NCBI GenBank assembly: GCA_021323265.1
Contig: JAJTCO010000001.1
Coordinates: 145,836-209,835 of the forward strand
Origin: Pseudoduganella sp.
GTDB taxonomy: Bacteria > Pseudomonadota > Gammaproteobacteria > Burkholderiales > Burkholderiaceae_D
Direction of reading: 5' to 3'
Length of the DNA: 64,000 nt
Shown here: positions 28,190 through 36,370 of the stretch, piece after piece
How positions within the stretch are numbered: the first letter of the stretch is position 1
How the letters are laid out: each line of letters opens with the position of its first letter
Made by a program: the position numbers and the translations under genes
Notes under the pieces: generated by a model
Databases searched by the model: none
The model's input: the letters and a program-made list of their open reading frames with translations, nothing else
What the model was told of the DNA's origin: nothing

Positions 28190-29674
28190 ATGAATACGGC
28201 ATACCAACGCATTGTGGTTGTCGGTGGCGGTTCCGCCGGCTGGATGGCGGCGACGGCATTGGCGAGCGCGCTCCCAGCGAGCACCGTGGAATTGGTCGAA
28301 TCGGAGGAGATCGGCATCGTCGGCGTCGGCGAGGCGACGTTCCCGTCGATTCGCGCCTTCCACCGCATCCTTGGCATCGACGAGGCGCAATTCCTGCGCG
28401 CCACCAACGGCACCTTCAAGCTGGGTATCGAATTTCGCGACTGGCGCACGCCCGGTGAGCATTACCTGCATACCTTCGGCGACCTGGGCGGACTGAGCGG
28501 CCCGCAATCGCTGTGGGGGCAGTACCGCCGCGTGGGCGATGCGCAGCTTGGCGCGCTTGGCGAGCAATGCCTGCCCAGCGTGATGGCGCGCCAGGGCCGC
28601 TTCCAGCTGGCGCCCTCGGAGCGCGAGCAGCAGTTCAACTACGCCTACCATTTCGACGCCACGCTGTACGCGCTCTTCCTGCGCGGCATTGCGCTGCAGC
28701 GCGGCGTGCGCCGCACCGAGGGCCGCATCGAGCACGTCGTGCGGCGCGCCGACGGCGGCGTGGGGCAGCTCAAGCTGGCCGACGGCCGGGTGCTCGAGGG
28801 CGACCTGTTCATCGACTGTTCCGGCTTCGCGTCGCTGTTGATCGGCCGCGCGCTGGAGCAACCCTTCGTCGACTACGGGCATTGGCTGCCGGTGGACCGT
28901 GCCTGGGCCTGCCCCACGGAGCGCAGCGTTGCCGCGCTGGCGCCGACCACGCGCGCCACCGCCATGGAAGCGGGCTGGGCGTGGCGCATCCCCTTGCGCA
29001 ACCGCACCGGCCATGGACACGTCTTCGCCAGCCGCTATATCGACGAAGGGCGCGCCTGCGAGCAGTTGCTGCGGCAGCTCGATGGCGCCCCCGTTGCGGA
29101 ACCGCGCCTGCTGCGTTTCAAGACCGGCCATCGGGCGCGATTCTGGTCGCACAACGTGGTGGCCCTTGGGCTGTCCTCCGGTTTCCTGGAGCCGCTCGAA
29201 TCGACCAGCATCTTCCTGGTGCAAAGTGGCCTGGGCCGCCTGATCGACCTGCTGCTGCCCGGCGTGGTGCCGGCCGAAGCGGCCGTGGCGGCGTACAACG
29301 CCGGCATGGTGCGCCAGTTCGAGCGTGTACGCGACTTCATCATCCTGCACTATTGCCTGACCGTGCGCCGCGACAGCCAGTTCTGGCGCGACATGGCGAA
29401 CCTGGAGTTGCCCGAGACGCTGGCCTTCAAGATCCACGCCTGGCGCGAGGCGGGCGCGCTGCATCAGTACGACGAGGAGGGCTTCGACGCCACCAGCTGG
29501 CTGGCGGTGCACGCCGGCATGGGCCACTGGCCGCGGCGTGCCGACCCATCCCTGCGCGACATGCCGCAGGAGGACGCCCTGCGGGCGCTGCGCCTGCGCC
29601 GGGACAGCATCGCCGCGACCGTGGCGGCCATGCCGCGCCATGAAGATTACCTGAACAGCGTGCTGGCACGCTGA
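28190..29674 (+). CDS. Flavin-dependent tryptophan-halogenase-family protein (copy 1)
   Basis: A 494-residue cytoplasmic flavoprotein. The FAD-binding motif GGGSAGW is at 12-18. The family signature WxWxIP appears as WAWRIP. The catalytic Lys equivalent is Lys77 in FKLGIEF, and the conserved Glu lies in FLEPLESTSI. These are the residues needed for halogenation by PrnA-type enzymes, so the protein is not obviously dead. Proteins of this type are often found beside TonB receptors in proteobacterial sugar loci, where their substrate is unknown. GGAGA precedes ATG 28190. It is followed after 26 bp by GH29 and controlled by site C. Confidence 0.88.
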   Translation: MNTAYQRIVVVGGGSAGWMAATALASALPASTVELVESEEIGIVGVGEATFPSIRAFHRILGIDEAQFLRATNGTFKLGIEFRDWRTPGEHYLHTFGDLGGLSGPQSLWGQYRRVGDAQLGALGEQCLPSVMARQGRFQLAPSEREQQFNYAYHFDATLYALFLRGIALQRGVRRTEGRIEHVVRRADGGVGQLKLADGRVLEGDLFIDCSGFASLLIGRALEQPFVDYGHWLPVDRAWACPTERSVAALAPTTRATAMEAGWAWRIPLRNRTGHGHVFASRYIDEGRACEQLLRQLDGAPVAEPRLLRFKTGHRARFWSHNVVALGLSSGFLEPLESTSIFLVQSGLGRLIDLLLPGVVPAEAAVAAYNAGMVRQFERVRDFIILHYCLTVRRDSQFWRDMANLELPETLAFKIHAWREAGALHQYDEEGFDATSWLAVHAGMGHWPRRADPSLRDMPQEDALRALRLRRDSIAATVAAMPRHEDYLNSVLAR

Positions 29675-29700
29675 AAACCACCCTTAGACAGGATCAGACG

Positions 29701-31329
29701 ATGAAACGCCGAGAACTTCTGAAACACCTGGGCGCCGCCGTGCCTGCAGCAGCCTTGAGCGGCACGGTACGCGCCGCCGCCGATGCCGTCGCGCCGGGCG
29801 CCGCCTTGCCCATTGCCGACGGCCCGTTCAAGCCGGAATGGACCTCGCTTGAGAAATACGAGGTGCCGGACTGGTTCCGCAACGCCAAGTTCGGCATCTG
29901 GGCGCACTGGGGGCCGCAATGCCAGCCCGAGTTCGGCGACTGGTATGGGCGCCTGATGTACGAGCAGGGCAGCGACGTCCACAAGCACCACGTGAAAGAA
30001 TACGGCGATCCGGCGCAGGTCGGCTTCAAGGACCTGATTCACCAGTGGAAGGCCGAGCGATGGGACCCGGACGAACTGGTGGCCTTGTACAGGAAGGCCG
30101 GCGCCAGGTACTTCGTGGCGATGGCCAACCACCATGACAATTTCGATATGTATAACAGCCGCTATCAGCCGGAATGGAATGCCACCCGGATCGGGCCGAA
30201 GAAGGACCTGATGAGCGGGTGGAGCAAGGCGGCGCGCGCCAACGGCCTGCGTTTCGGCGTCAGCGTACACGCCGCCCATGCCTGGACCTGGTACGAGCCG
30301 GCCCAGAAGTACGACGGCAACCTGACGCGCATGGACGGCCTGGGCAAGTGGTGGGAAGGCCTTGACCCGCAAGGGCTGTATGCGCAGCGCCATCCCCTTA
30401 GCAAGGCCGGCGGCGATGGCGGGGTGTGGCACGAGCAATGGCACTGGGGCGGCGGCGCATCCGTGCCGGACCAGGCCTACTGCGACAAGTTTTTCCGCCG
30501 CACGCGCGACCTGATCGATTCGTACGATCCGGACCTGGTCTACTACGACGATACCGTGCTGCCCCTGTGGCCCGTCAGCGATGTCGGGCTGCGCCTGGCT
30601 GCGCACCAGTACAATCGCAGCATTGCCACCAAGGGCAAGCTGGAGGCCGTGGTCAACGGCAAGATCCTCAACGAGCAGCAGCGCCGCAGCATGGTGTGGG
30701 ATATCGAGCGCGGCCAGAGCAGCCGGATGGAGCCTTTGCCCTGGCAGACGTGCACCTGCATCGGCAGCTGGCACTATGACCGGCGCGTCCACGACAATCG
30801 CGCCTACAAGAGCGCGCAAACCGTGGTGCACACGCTGATCGATGTGGTGAGCAAGAACGGCAACCTGCTGCTCAGCGTTCCGGTGCGCGCCGATGGCACG
30901 ATCGATGCGCAGGAACGCGCGATCGTGGAGGAGATTGGGCGCTGGATGGCGCGCAATGGCGAAGCGATCTACGATACGCGCCCCTGGGCGCTGTTCGGCG
31001 AAGGGCCGGTCATGGAGGAAGCGTCGGCGCCGATGTCCGGCGCAGGCTTCAATGAAGGGAAGGGCAAGCCCTTCTCGGCGGCCGATATACGTTTTACCGC
31101 CAAGGACAATGCGGTGTACGCCTTCGTCATGGGTTGGCCGCAGGACGGCAAGGTGATGATCAAGGCCCTGGGCAGCGCGGCGCCGCACCTGGGCAAGCGC
31201 GTTGCGCGCGTCGAACTGGTGGGCAGCGCACGTCCGCTGGCTTTCCGCCAGACGGCGCAGGGCTTGCTGGTGACGCTGCCGGCCCGCAAACCGGAACTGG
31301 CCTACGCCAGCGCACTGAAAATCAGCTGA
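29701..31329 (+). CDS. Exported GH29 alpha-L-fucosidase
   Basis: A 542-residue enzyme with a Tat-like signal (MKRRELLKHLGAAVPAAALSG). The GH29 barrel shows WFRNAKFGIWAHWG, FVAMANHHDNFD and the nucleophile Asp283 in DLVYYDD. SKNGNLLLSVPVRADGTID is the typical end of the catalytic domain, followed by a C-terminal beta-sandwich. It would remove terminal L-fucose, which in plant cell walls decorates xyloglucan side chains. It forms a probable two-gene operon with the halogenase-like gene. The general acid is not firmly assignable by eye. Confidence 0.92.
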   Translation: MKRRELLKHLGAAVPAAALSGTVRAAADAVAPGAALPIADGPFKPEWTSLEKYEVPDWFRNAKFGIWAHWGPQCQPEFGDWYGRLMYEQGSDVHKHHVKEYGDPAQVGFKDLIHQWKAERWDPDELVALYRKAGARYFVAMANHHDNFDMYNSRYQPEWNATRIGPKKDLMSGWSKAARANGLRFGVSVHAAHAWTWYEPAQKYDGNLTRMDGLGKWWEGLDPQGLYAQRHPLSKAGGDGGVWHEQWHWGGGASVPDQAYCDKFFRRTRDLIDSYDPDLVYYDDTVLPLWPVSDVGLRLAAHQYNRSIATKGKLEAVVNGKILNEQQRRSMVWDIERGQSSRMEPLPWQTCTCIGSWHYDRRVHDNRAYKSAQTVVHTLIDVVSKNGNLLLSVPVRADGTIDAQERAIVEEIGRWMARNGEAIYDTRPWALFGEGPVMEEASAPMSGAGFNEGKGKPFSAADIRFTAKDNAVYAFVMGWPQDGKVMIKALGSAAPHLGKRVARVELVGSARPLAFRQTAQGLLVTLPARKPELAYASALKIS

Positions 31330-31349
31330 GCAGACGGCCATTGCGGCAT

Positions 31350-31408
31350 TTTCGTTTGCGGTCTTGGCGGTTTTCGCAATTGCCGGTCCACACGCCCAAG
31401 TGCAGAAT
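31350..31408 (+). promoter_or_regulatory. Shared regulon operator and promoter, site D
   Basis: TTTCGTT starts at 31350 and TTGGCGGTTTTCGCAATTG is at 31364-31382. The -35 TTGCCG is at 31380-31385 and the -10 CAGAAT at 31403-31408 (17-bp spacer). It faces the TonB receptor operon. Best match to the consensus. Confidence 0.78.
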
Positions 31409-31635
31409 GAATCCATCGCACAGCCGATACAAAAAATATTACGGAGACAAGTCATGATGATTCGAATTCTCGCCGCGCACAGCGGCGAAATCGGCGCCAC
31501 CTGAGGCGCAGCGCGGGAGCCGGCCCTATCCCGCCCGGCACTCCACAGTAATTGCGCGAGCCACGCACCGACACGGCAGAGTGCCGCGCATCCTGAGCAA
31601 GCCGACATACATAAGTTAGAACGAGAGGACGCAGA
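31409..31635 (+). other. Long leader of the TonB receptor operon
   Basis: About 220 nt separate the predicted start of transcription from the receptor gene, the longest non-coding leader in the locus. It holds a 16-codon ORF (31454-31504), a perfect 7-bp hairpin within it (31470-31488, loop GCACA), and a 6-bp GCGGGA/TCCCGC hairpin shortly after it. No other gene was found here. Confidence 0.5.
31454..31504 (+). CDS. 16-residue leader or remnant ORF
   Basis: ATGATGATTCGA... encodes MMIRILAAHSGEIGAT and is preceded by ACGGAGACAAG, nearly the same ribosome binding site as the one of the halogenase-like gene at 28190. It could be a leader peptide, or the preserved start of a deleted gene. The peptide itself has no recognisable family, and no run of regulatory codons is present. 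Confidence 0.3.
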   Translation: MMIRILAAHSGEIGAT

Positions 31636-34600
31636 GTGAAACACTTGAAGAAGACAGCGATTGCCGTGGGGGCGGCACAAATTGCCTTGCTGGCAAGCGG
31701 CGCCGTGCTGGCGCAGGACGTGCCGGCCGGGAAGGAAGATCCGAAGCCGGTGGTGGTCGTGCTGGGCCAGCGCGCCGCGCTGGAGTCGGCGCAAAAGCGC
31801 AAGCAGGATGCGGACGAGATCGTCGACTCGATCGTCGCCGACGACATGGGTAAATTGCCGGACAAGTCGGTGACCGAAGTGCTGCAGCGCATGCCGGGCG
31901 TCACCATCGACCGCACCATGAACCGCATGGACCCGCAACAGGGCGTGGGCGACGGCATCATGCGCTTCGCCGCCGAGGGCACCGGCGTGTCGATCCGCGG
32001 CATGAGCTATGTGCGCTCGGAGCTGAACGGGCGCGATTCCTTCTCCGCCAACGGCGGCCGCTCGCTGAGCTTCGAGGACGTGCCGCCGGAACTGATGGCG
32101 GGCGTGGACGTCTACAAGAGCCCTTCCGCGGAACAGATCGAGGGCGCCGTCGGCGGCCTGGTCAACCTGCGCACCGCGATGCCGTTCGACTATAAGGGCC
32201 GCAAGGGCGCCATCTCGGCCGAAGTGTCGCGCTCGAACCTGCGCGGCAAGGCGGCACCATCGTTCTCCGGCATGCTGTCGGACCGCTGGGACACCCGTTA
32301 TGGCCAGTTCGGCGCGCTGATCGACGTGGCGCGCTCGCGTATCAAGACGCGCAGTGACGGCTTGTCCGTTTCGCCATACATCCCGCGCACCGACGCCGTG
32401 ACGGGCGATACCAGCGGCAAGCTGCGCTGGGTGCCGTCCGGCGGCTCCTGGAACCGCGGCGACTTCGACCGCGAACGCGAGGGCCTGTACGGCGCGCTGC
32501 AGTGGAAGAAGGACTCGCTGGCTTCCTCGCTGACCTATTTCCGCTCCAAGTACCAGATGGACACGACGGAAGGGTCGCTGTTCCAGGCCTCCAATCCCGC
32601 CACCATCATGCTCGATCCGGGTGCCGTCTTCGATGAGAAGGGTGCGCTGGTAAAGGGCGTGCTGCGCGCGCCGACCGAGCCTGGCGTGGGCTTTGGCACC
32701 AATACGCGCGCGGTCGGGCGCGAGGCCGATACCCGCGACGTCGCCTGGAACCTGACCTGGCGCGCCAGCGACCGCTGGGTGTTCCGCTCCGACCTGCAGC
32801 ACATCAAGGCCACCACGGCGGGCTTTGACAATACCGTCGGCCTGGGCGGCTACATGCCCAAGGAGAACCTGGACCTGAGCACGTCGCCGCCGCGCTTCAG
32901 CTTCGACGAGGCCGACCGCGCCTACCTGGCCAATCCTGCCAACTACTACTGGGGCTTCGCCCAGGAACACCGCGACGAGGCGGTGGCCAAGCAGACGGCG
33001 GCGCGCCTGGACGCCAAGTTCATCTTCGACAGCCCGGTGCTGCAGGACCTGCGTTTCGGCGTGCGGTTTACCGACCGCGAAGCGGAAACCCGCTCCACCC
33101 ACGACAGCGAATGGGCGCAGATCACGCAGCCGTGGGCCGTGGGCAACTCGTGGCAGCCGTTGAGCCAGTTCGCTTACCTGAGCGATCCGCGCTTCGCCGG
33201 CGGCACCAGTCCGCTGACGTTCACCAATTTCTTCGACGGCAAGATGCCGACGCCGCCGCAGTTCGTGGCGCCGGACCTGTCCTGGTCGCAAGGTGCGCCG
33301 CCGCTGGGCTTCGCCAAGCTGCACAGCTACACGCGGATGGTCTGCAAGGAACCTTGCCCGGACTGGATCAATTGGTCGCCCGCCAAGTTCGGCGACGACA
33401 AGGGCTTGAACGTGCAGCGCGAACGCACCAAGGCCGCCTTCGCGCAGCTGCGCTTCGGCTTTGACGACGTGCTGCCGTACCCGGTGGATGGTAACGTGGG
33501 CGTGCGCGTGGTGCGCACCAGCATGGCGGCGGACGGCTACACGCTGTTCACCCCACCGTCGGCCGCGCCGCCCGGTGTGCCGGTGATTGCGCCGCAGTCG
33601 GAGAAGCAGACGTTCGACAACAGCTACAGCAATACCCTGCCAAGCCTGAACCTGCGCATGAAGGTCAACAGCGAGCTGCAGTTCCGTGCCGCCTTCTCGA
33701 AAGGCATGACGCGGCCGGACTTCTACCAGATGCAGGCCTATACGACGCTGGAGCAGAAGATCAACACGCACCAGGACCCTGTCACCGGCCTGCCGGTGGT
33801 GGACTCGGTCGCCTACCTTGGCAGTGCACGCGGCAACCCGAACCTGCGCCCGGTACTGGCGAACAACTTCGACCTGACCGGCGAGTACTACTTCGGCCGC
33901 AGCAGTTCGCTCACGGTGTCGTTGTTCAACAAGCGGCTGAAGAACGTCATCATCGGCCAGACCTCGATGTACCGTCTGAACGACACGGCCGGCCAGCCGC
34001 ATGATTTCCTGATCACGTCGCAGGTGAACGGTGCGACGGGCCGCGCCCGCGGCGTGGAAGTCGGCTACCAGCAGTACTTCGACAAGCTGCCTGGCCTGTT
34101 GTCCGGCTTCGGGGTGTCGGGCAACTACACCTACATCGACAGCCGCATGACGCTGGGTTCGCCGATCACCCGCCAATGGTGTACGCCGGAGGACACGATG
34201 GACGCCAACCTGGCCCGCGACCTCGCCGGCTGCGATACCGACGGCCACGTGCTGGGTGGCTTGCCGATGGTTGGCATGTCGAAGAACGCGTATAACTTCG
34301 CACTGCTGTACGACCGTGGCGCGCTTTCCGCGCGCCTGGCCTACAGCTGGCGCGGCAAGTATCTGCAGGCGGCCAATGCATACGGCACCGCAAGCAACGA
34401 TGGCATCGACCGCAATCCGGACAGCCCGAACTTCGGCCAGGCATACTCGGTGAACTACGCCTTGCCGACCTGGGGCGGCAAGTACGGCCAGCTGGACATG
34501 GGCATCCACTACAAGGTGACCGACAACCTGAGCGTAGCGTTCGAGGGCCAGAACCTGACCAACGAGCTGTATAAGCAGTTCATGCAGCAGGGTATCGGCT

Positions 34601-34665
34601 TGAAGGACCGCTCGGCCTTCTTCACCGGCCGCCGCTACACCCTGCAGGCGCGCTATTCGTTCTAA
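31636..34665 (+). CDS. TonB-dependent outer-membrane receptor
   Basis: A 1009-residue receptor starting at GTG 31636, with GAGAGGA upstream. It has a signal peptide (about residues 1-30, ending VLAQ), a plug domain (KSVTEVLQRMPGVTIDR, VSIRGMSYVRSELNGRD, YKSPSAEQIEGAVGGLVNLRT) and a 22-stranded-type barrel ending in RYTLQARYSF with a terminal aromatic residue. The plug pattern belongs to the large TIGR01782-type receptor group found in sugar loci of Xanthomonas and Caulobacter. It should import oligosaccharides into the periplasm with TonB energy. First gene of the receptor-GH35-halogenase-GH2 operon. Confidence 0.93.
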   Translation: MKHLKKTAIAVGAAQIALLASGAVLAQDVPAGKEDPKPVVVVLGQRAALESAQKRKQDADEIVDSIVADDMGKLPDKSVTEVLQRMPGVTIDRTMNRMDPQQGVGDGIMRFAAEGTGVSIRGMSYVRSELNGRDSFSANGGRSLSFEDVPPELMAGVDVYKSPSAEQIEGAVGGLVNLRTAMPFDYKGRKGAISAEVSRSNLRGKAAPSFSGMLSDRWDTRYGQFGALIDVARSRIKTRSDGLSVSPYIPRTDAVTGDTSGKLRWVPSGGSWNRGDFDREREGLYGALQWKKDSLASSLTYFRSKYQMDTTEGSLFQASNPATIMLDPGAVFDEKGALVKGVLRAPTEPGVGFGTNTRAVGREADTRDVAWNLTWRASDRWVFRSDLQHIKATTAGFDNTVGLGGYMPKENLDLSTSPPRFSFDEADRAYLANPANYYWGFAQEHRDEAVAKQTAARLDAKFIFDSPVLQDLRFGVRFTDREAETRSTHDSEWAQITQPWAVGNSWQPLSQFAYLSDPRFAGGTSPLTFTNFFDGKMPTPPQFVAPDLSWSQGAPPLGFAKLHSYTRMVCKEPCPDWINWSPAKFGDDKGLNVQRERTKAAFAQLRFGFDDVLPYPVDGNVGVRVVRTSMAADGYTLFTPPSAAPPGVPVIAPQSEKQTFDNSYSNTLPSLNLRMKVNSELQFRAAFSKGMTRPDFYQMQAYTTLEQKINTHQDPVTGLPVVDSVAYLGSARGNPNLRPVLANNFDLTGEYYFGRSSSLTVSLFNKRLKNVIIGQTSMYRLNDTAGQPHDFLITSQVNGATGRARGVEVGYQQYFDKLPGLLSGFGVSGNYTYIDSRMTLGSPITRQWCTPEDTMDANLARDLAGCDTDGHVLGGLPMVGMSKNAYNFALLYDRGALSARLAYSWRGKYLQAANAYGTASNDGIDRNPDSPNFGQAYSVNYALPTWGGKYGQLDMGIHYKVTDNLSVAFEGQNLTNELYKQFMQQGIGLKDRSAFFTGRRYTLQARYSF

Positions 34666-34673
34666 GAAGTCGT

Positions 34674-34700
34674 GGCGGCATGCCTTCGTGGCGTGCCGCC
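34674..34700 (+). terminator. UUCG-loop hairpin after the TonB receptor gene
   Basis: An 11-bp stem (GGCGGCATGCC pairing with GGCGTGCCGCC, one G-U pair) closes a TTCGT loop. Only TGTTTC follows, so it is probably a weak attenuator or an mRNA-stabilising hairpin between the receptor and GH35 genes rather than a full terminator. Confidence 0.5.
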
Positions 34701-34726
34701 TGTTTCACGTTCCCTGGACCCAACGC

Positions 34727-36370
34727 ATGAAGAGTTTTCCGCGCCGCGCCCTGGCGGCCTTTCTCCTGACCGCCTTGCTGGCTGCGCACGCCGCTGCCGG
34801 CGCGGCCCCCATCCCCCGGCTGCTGCAAAAGGATGGCCGCCACGCCCTGCTGGTCGACGGCAAGCCATTCACGGTCCTGGGCGTGCAGGCGCACAACTCC
34901 AGCAACTATCCCGCAGCACTGGGCAAGGTCTGGGCCGCGGTGAAGGATGCCCACGCCAACACGCTGGAAATCCCGGTCGCCTGGGAGCAGGTCGAGCCGG
35001 TCGAAGGCAAGTTCGATTTCAGCTTCGTCGATACGCTGGTGGCGCAGGCCCGCCAGCACCAGGTCCGCCTCGTGCTGCTGTGGTTTGGCACCTGGAAGAA
35101 CACCGGGCCGCAGTACACGCCCGAATGGGTCAAGTTCGACAACCAGCGCTTTCCGCGCATGCTGGACAAGGAAGGCAAGGGCATCTATTGCCTGTCGCCG
35201 TTCGGCGCACAGACCTTGCAGGCCGACACCCGCGCATTCACGGCACTGATGACGCACCTGAAGAAGATCGACTCGGTCCAACGCACCGTGATCATGGTGC
35301 AGGTCCAGAACGAGGTGGGCACCTACGGCACCGTGCGCGACTTCGGCGCGAAGGCCGAAGCGGCATTCCGCCAGCCGGTGCCGGCGGCAGTCCTGGCGCG
35401 CAAGAAGTCGCCCATCCCCGGCGCGGCCAGCGGCAGCTGGGCCGAAGTGTACGGGCCGTACGCCGACGAGTACTTCCACGCCTACGCCATGGCCAGCTAC
35501 ATCGGGACGGTCGCCGCCGCCGGGCGCGCCGTGTACGACCTGCCGATGTTCGTCAACAATGCGTTGCGCGACCCGCTCGAGCCGATGGCGCCGTGGAAGA
35601 ACAATTTCTCCAGCGGTGGACCTACCTTTGACGTGATCGATATCTACAAGGCCGCGGCACCAGGCATCGATTTCGCAGCGCCCGACATCTACATGCCGGA
35701 GTCGGGCAAGGTGGACGCGACGCTTGCCGCCTTCCAGCGCCGGGACAATGCGCTGCTCGTGGCGGAGATGGGCAATGCGCCGGCCTACGCGCGCTATGTC
35801 TACCAGATCCTCGGGCGGGGTGCGCTCGGCGTGGCCCCGTTCGGCATCGATTACGCGGACTACAGCAACTATCCGCTGGGTTCGCGGCTGAAGGACAAGT
35901 CCATGGTGGAGCCTTTCGGGAAGGTCTATGCGGCCTTCCGCCCGATGGCGCAGCAGTGGGCGCAATGGTCGCTTGATGGGCGCACCGTTGGATTTGCCGA
36001 GGGCGACGACCGCAAGCCGCAGTCGATCGAGACCGGCAACTGGAAGGTGAGCGTGAAGTTTCGCGAATGGCAGTTCGGCAACGTGGGCAAGGACGACTTC
36101 CCGCCCGGGACGGAGGCGCCCAATGGCGGCGCGGCGCTGGCCCGCATTGGCGAGAACGAGTTCATCGTGGTGGGCCAGAACGTGCGGCTCAGTTTCGAGC
36201 ACGGCGCCGGCAAACCGTCCATGTACGCACGTGTGGAGGAGGGCCACTTCGACGCCACGGGGAAATGGGTCATGGAGCGCAACTGGAATGGCGACCAGAC
36301 CGATTGGGGCTTGAACCTCACGTCCCGTCCCACTGTCCTCAAAGTCCGGCTGGGTACCTATGTCCACTAA
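34727..36370 (+). CDS. Exported GH35 beta-galactosidase
   Basis: A 547-residue secreted enzyme with a signal peptide (about 1-27). The acid/base is Glu196 in QVQNEVGTYG and the nucleophile Glu347 in LLVAEMGN. The C-terminal domain resembles the DUF5597 domain of bacterial GH35 enzymes. In xyloglucan loci GH35 enzymes remove galactose from side chains. The start at 34727 was preferred over a GTG at 34688, because that one lies inside the hairpin and precedes no signal peptide. The last 11 bp overlap the halogenase-like gene. Confidence 0.9.
   Translation: MKSFPRRALAAFLLTALLAAHAAAGAAPIPRLLQKDGRHALLVDGKPFTVLGVQAHNSSNYPAALGKVWAAVKDAHANTLEIPVAWEQVEPVEGKFDFSFVDTLVAQARQHQVRLVLLWFGTWKNTGPQYTPEWVKFDNQRFPRMLDKEGKGIYCLSPFGAQTLQADTRAFTALMTHLKKIDSVQRTVIMVQVQNEVGTYGTVRDFGAKAEAAFRQPVPAAVLARKKSPIPGAASGSWAEVYGPYADEYFHAYAMASYIGTVAAAGRAVYDLPMFVNNALRDPLEPMAPWKNNFSSGGPTFDVIDIYKAAAPGIDFAAPDIYMPESGKVDATLAAFQRRDNALLVAEMGNAPAYARYVYQILGRGALGVAPFGIDYADYSNYPLGSRLKDKSMVEPFGKVYAAFRPMAQQWAQWSLDGRTVGFAEGDDRKPQSIETGNWKVSVKFREWQFGNVGKDDFPPGTEAPNGGAALARIGENEFIVVGQNVRLSFEHGAGKPSMYARVEEGHFDATGKWVMERNWNGDQTDWGLNLTSRPTVLKVRLGTYVH

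Noticed and set aside
29647..34509. A long minus-strand open frame (about 1600 codons) opposite GH29 and the TonB receptor
   Set aside because: Same reason: a shadow of strongly supported plus-strand genes with His/Arg/Ala-rich nonsense composition and no ribosome binding site.
34688..34726. A GTG start for GH35 at 34688
   Set aside because: It lies within the UUCG-loop hairpin and adds residues in front of a clear signal peptide.
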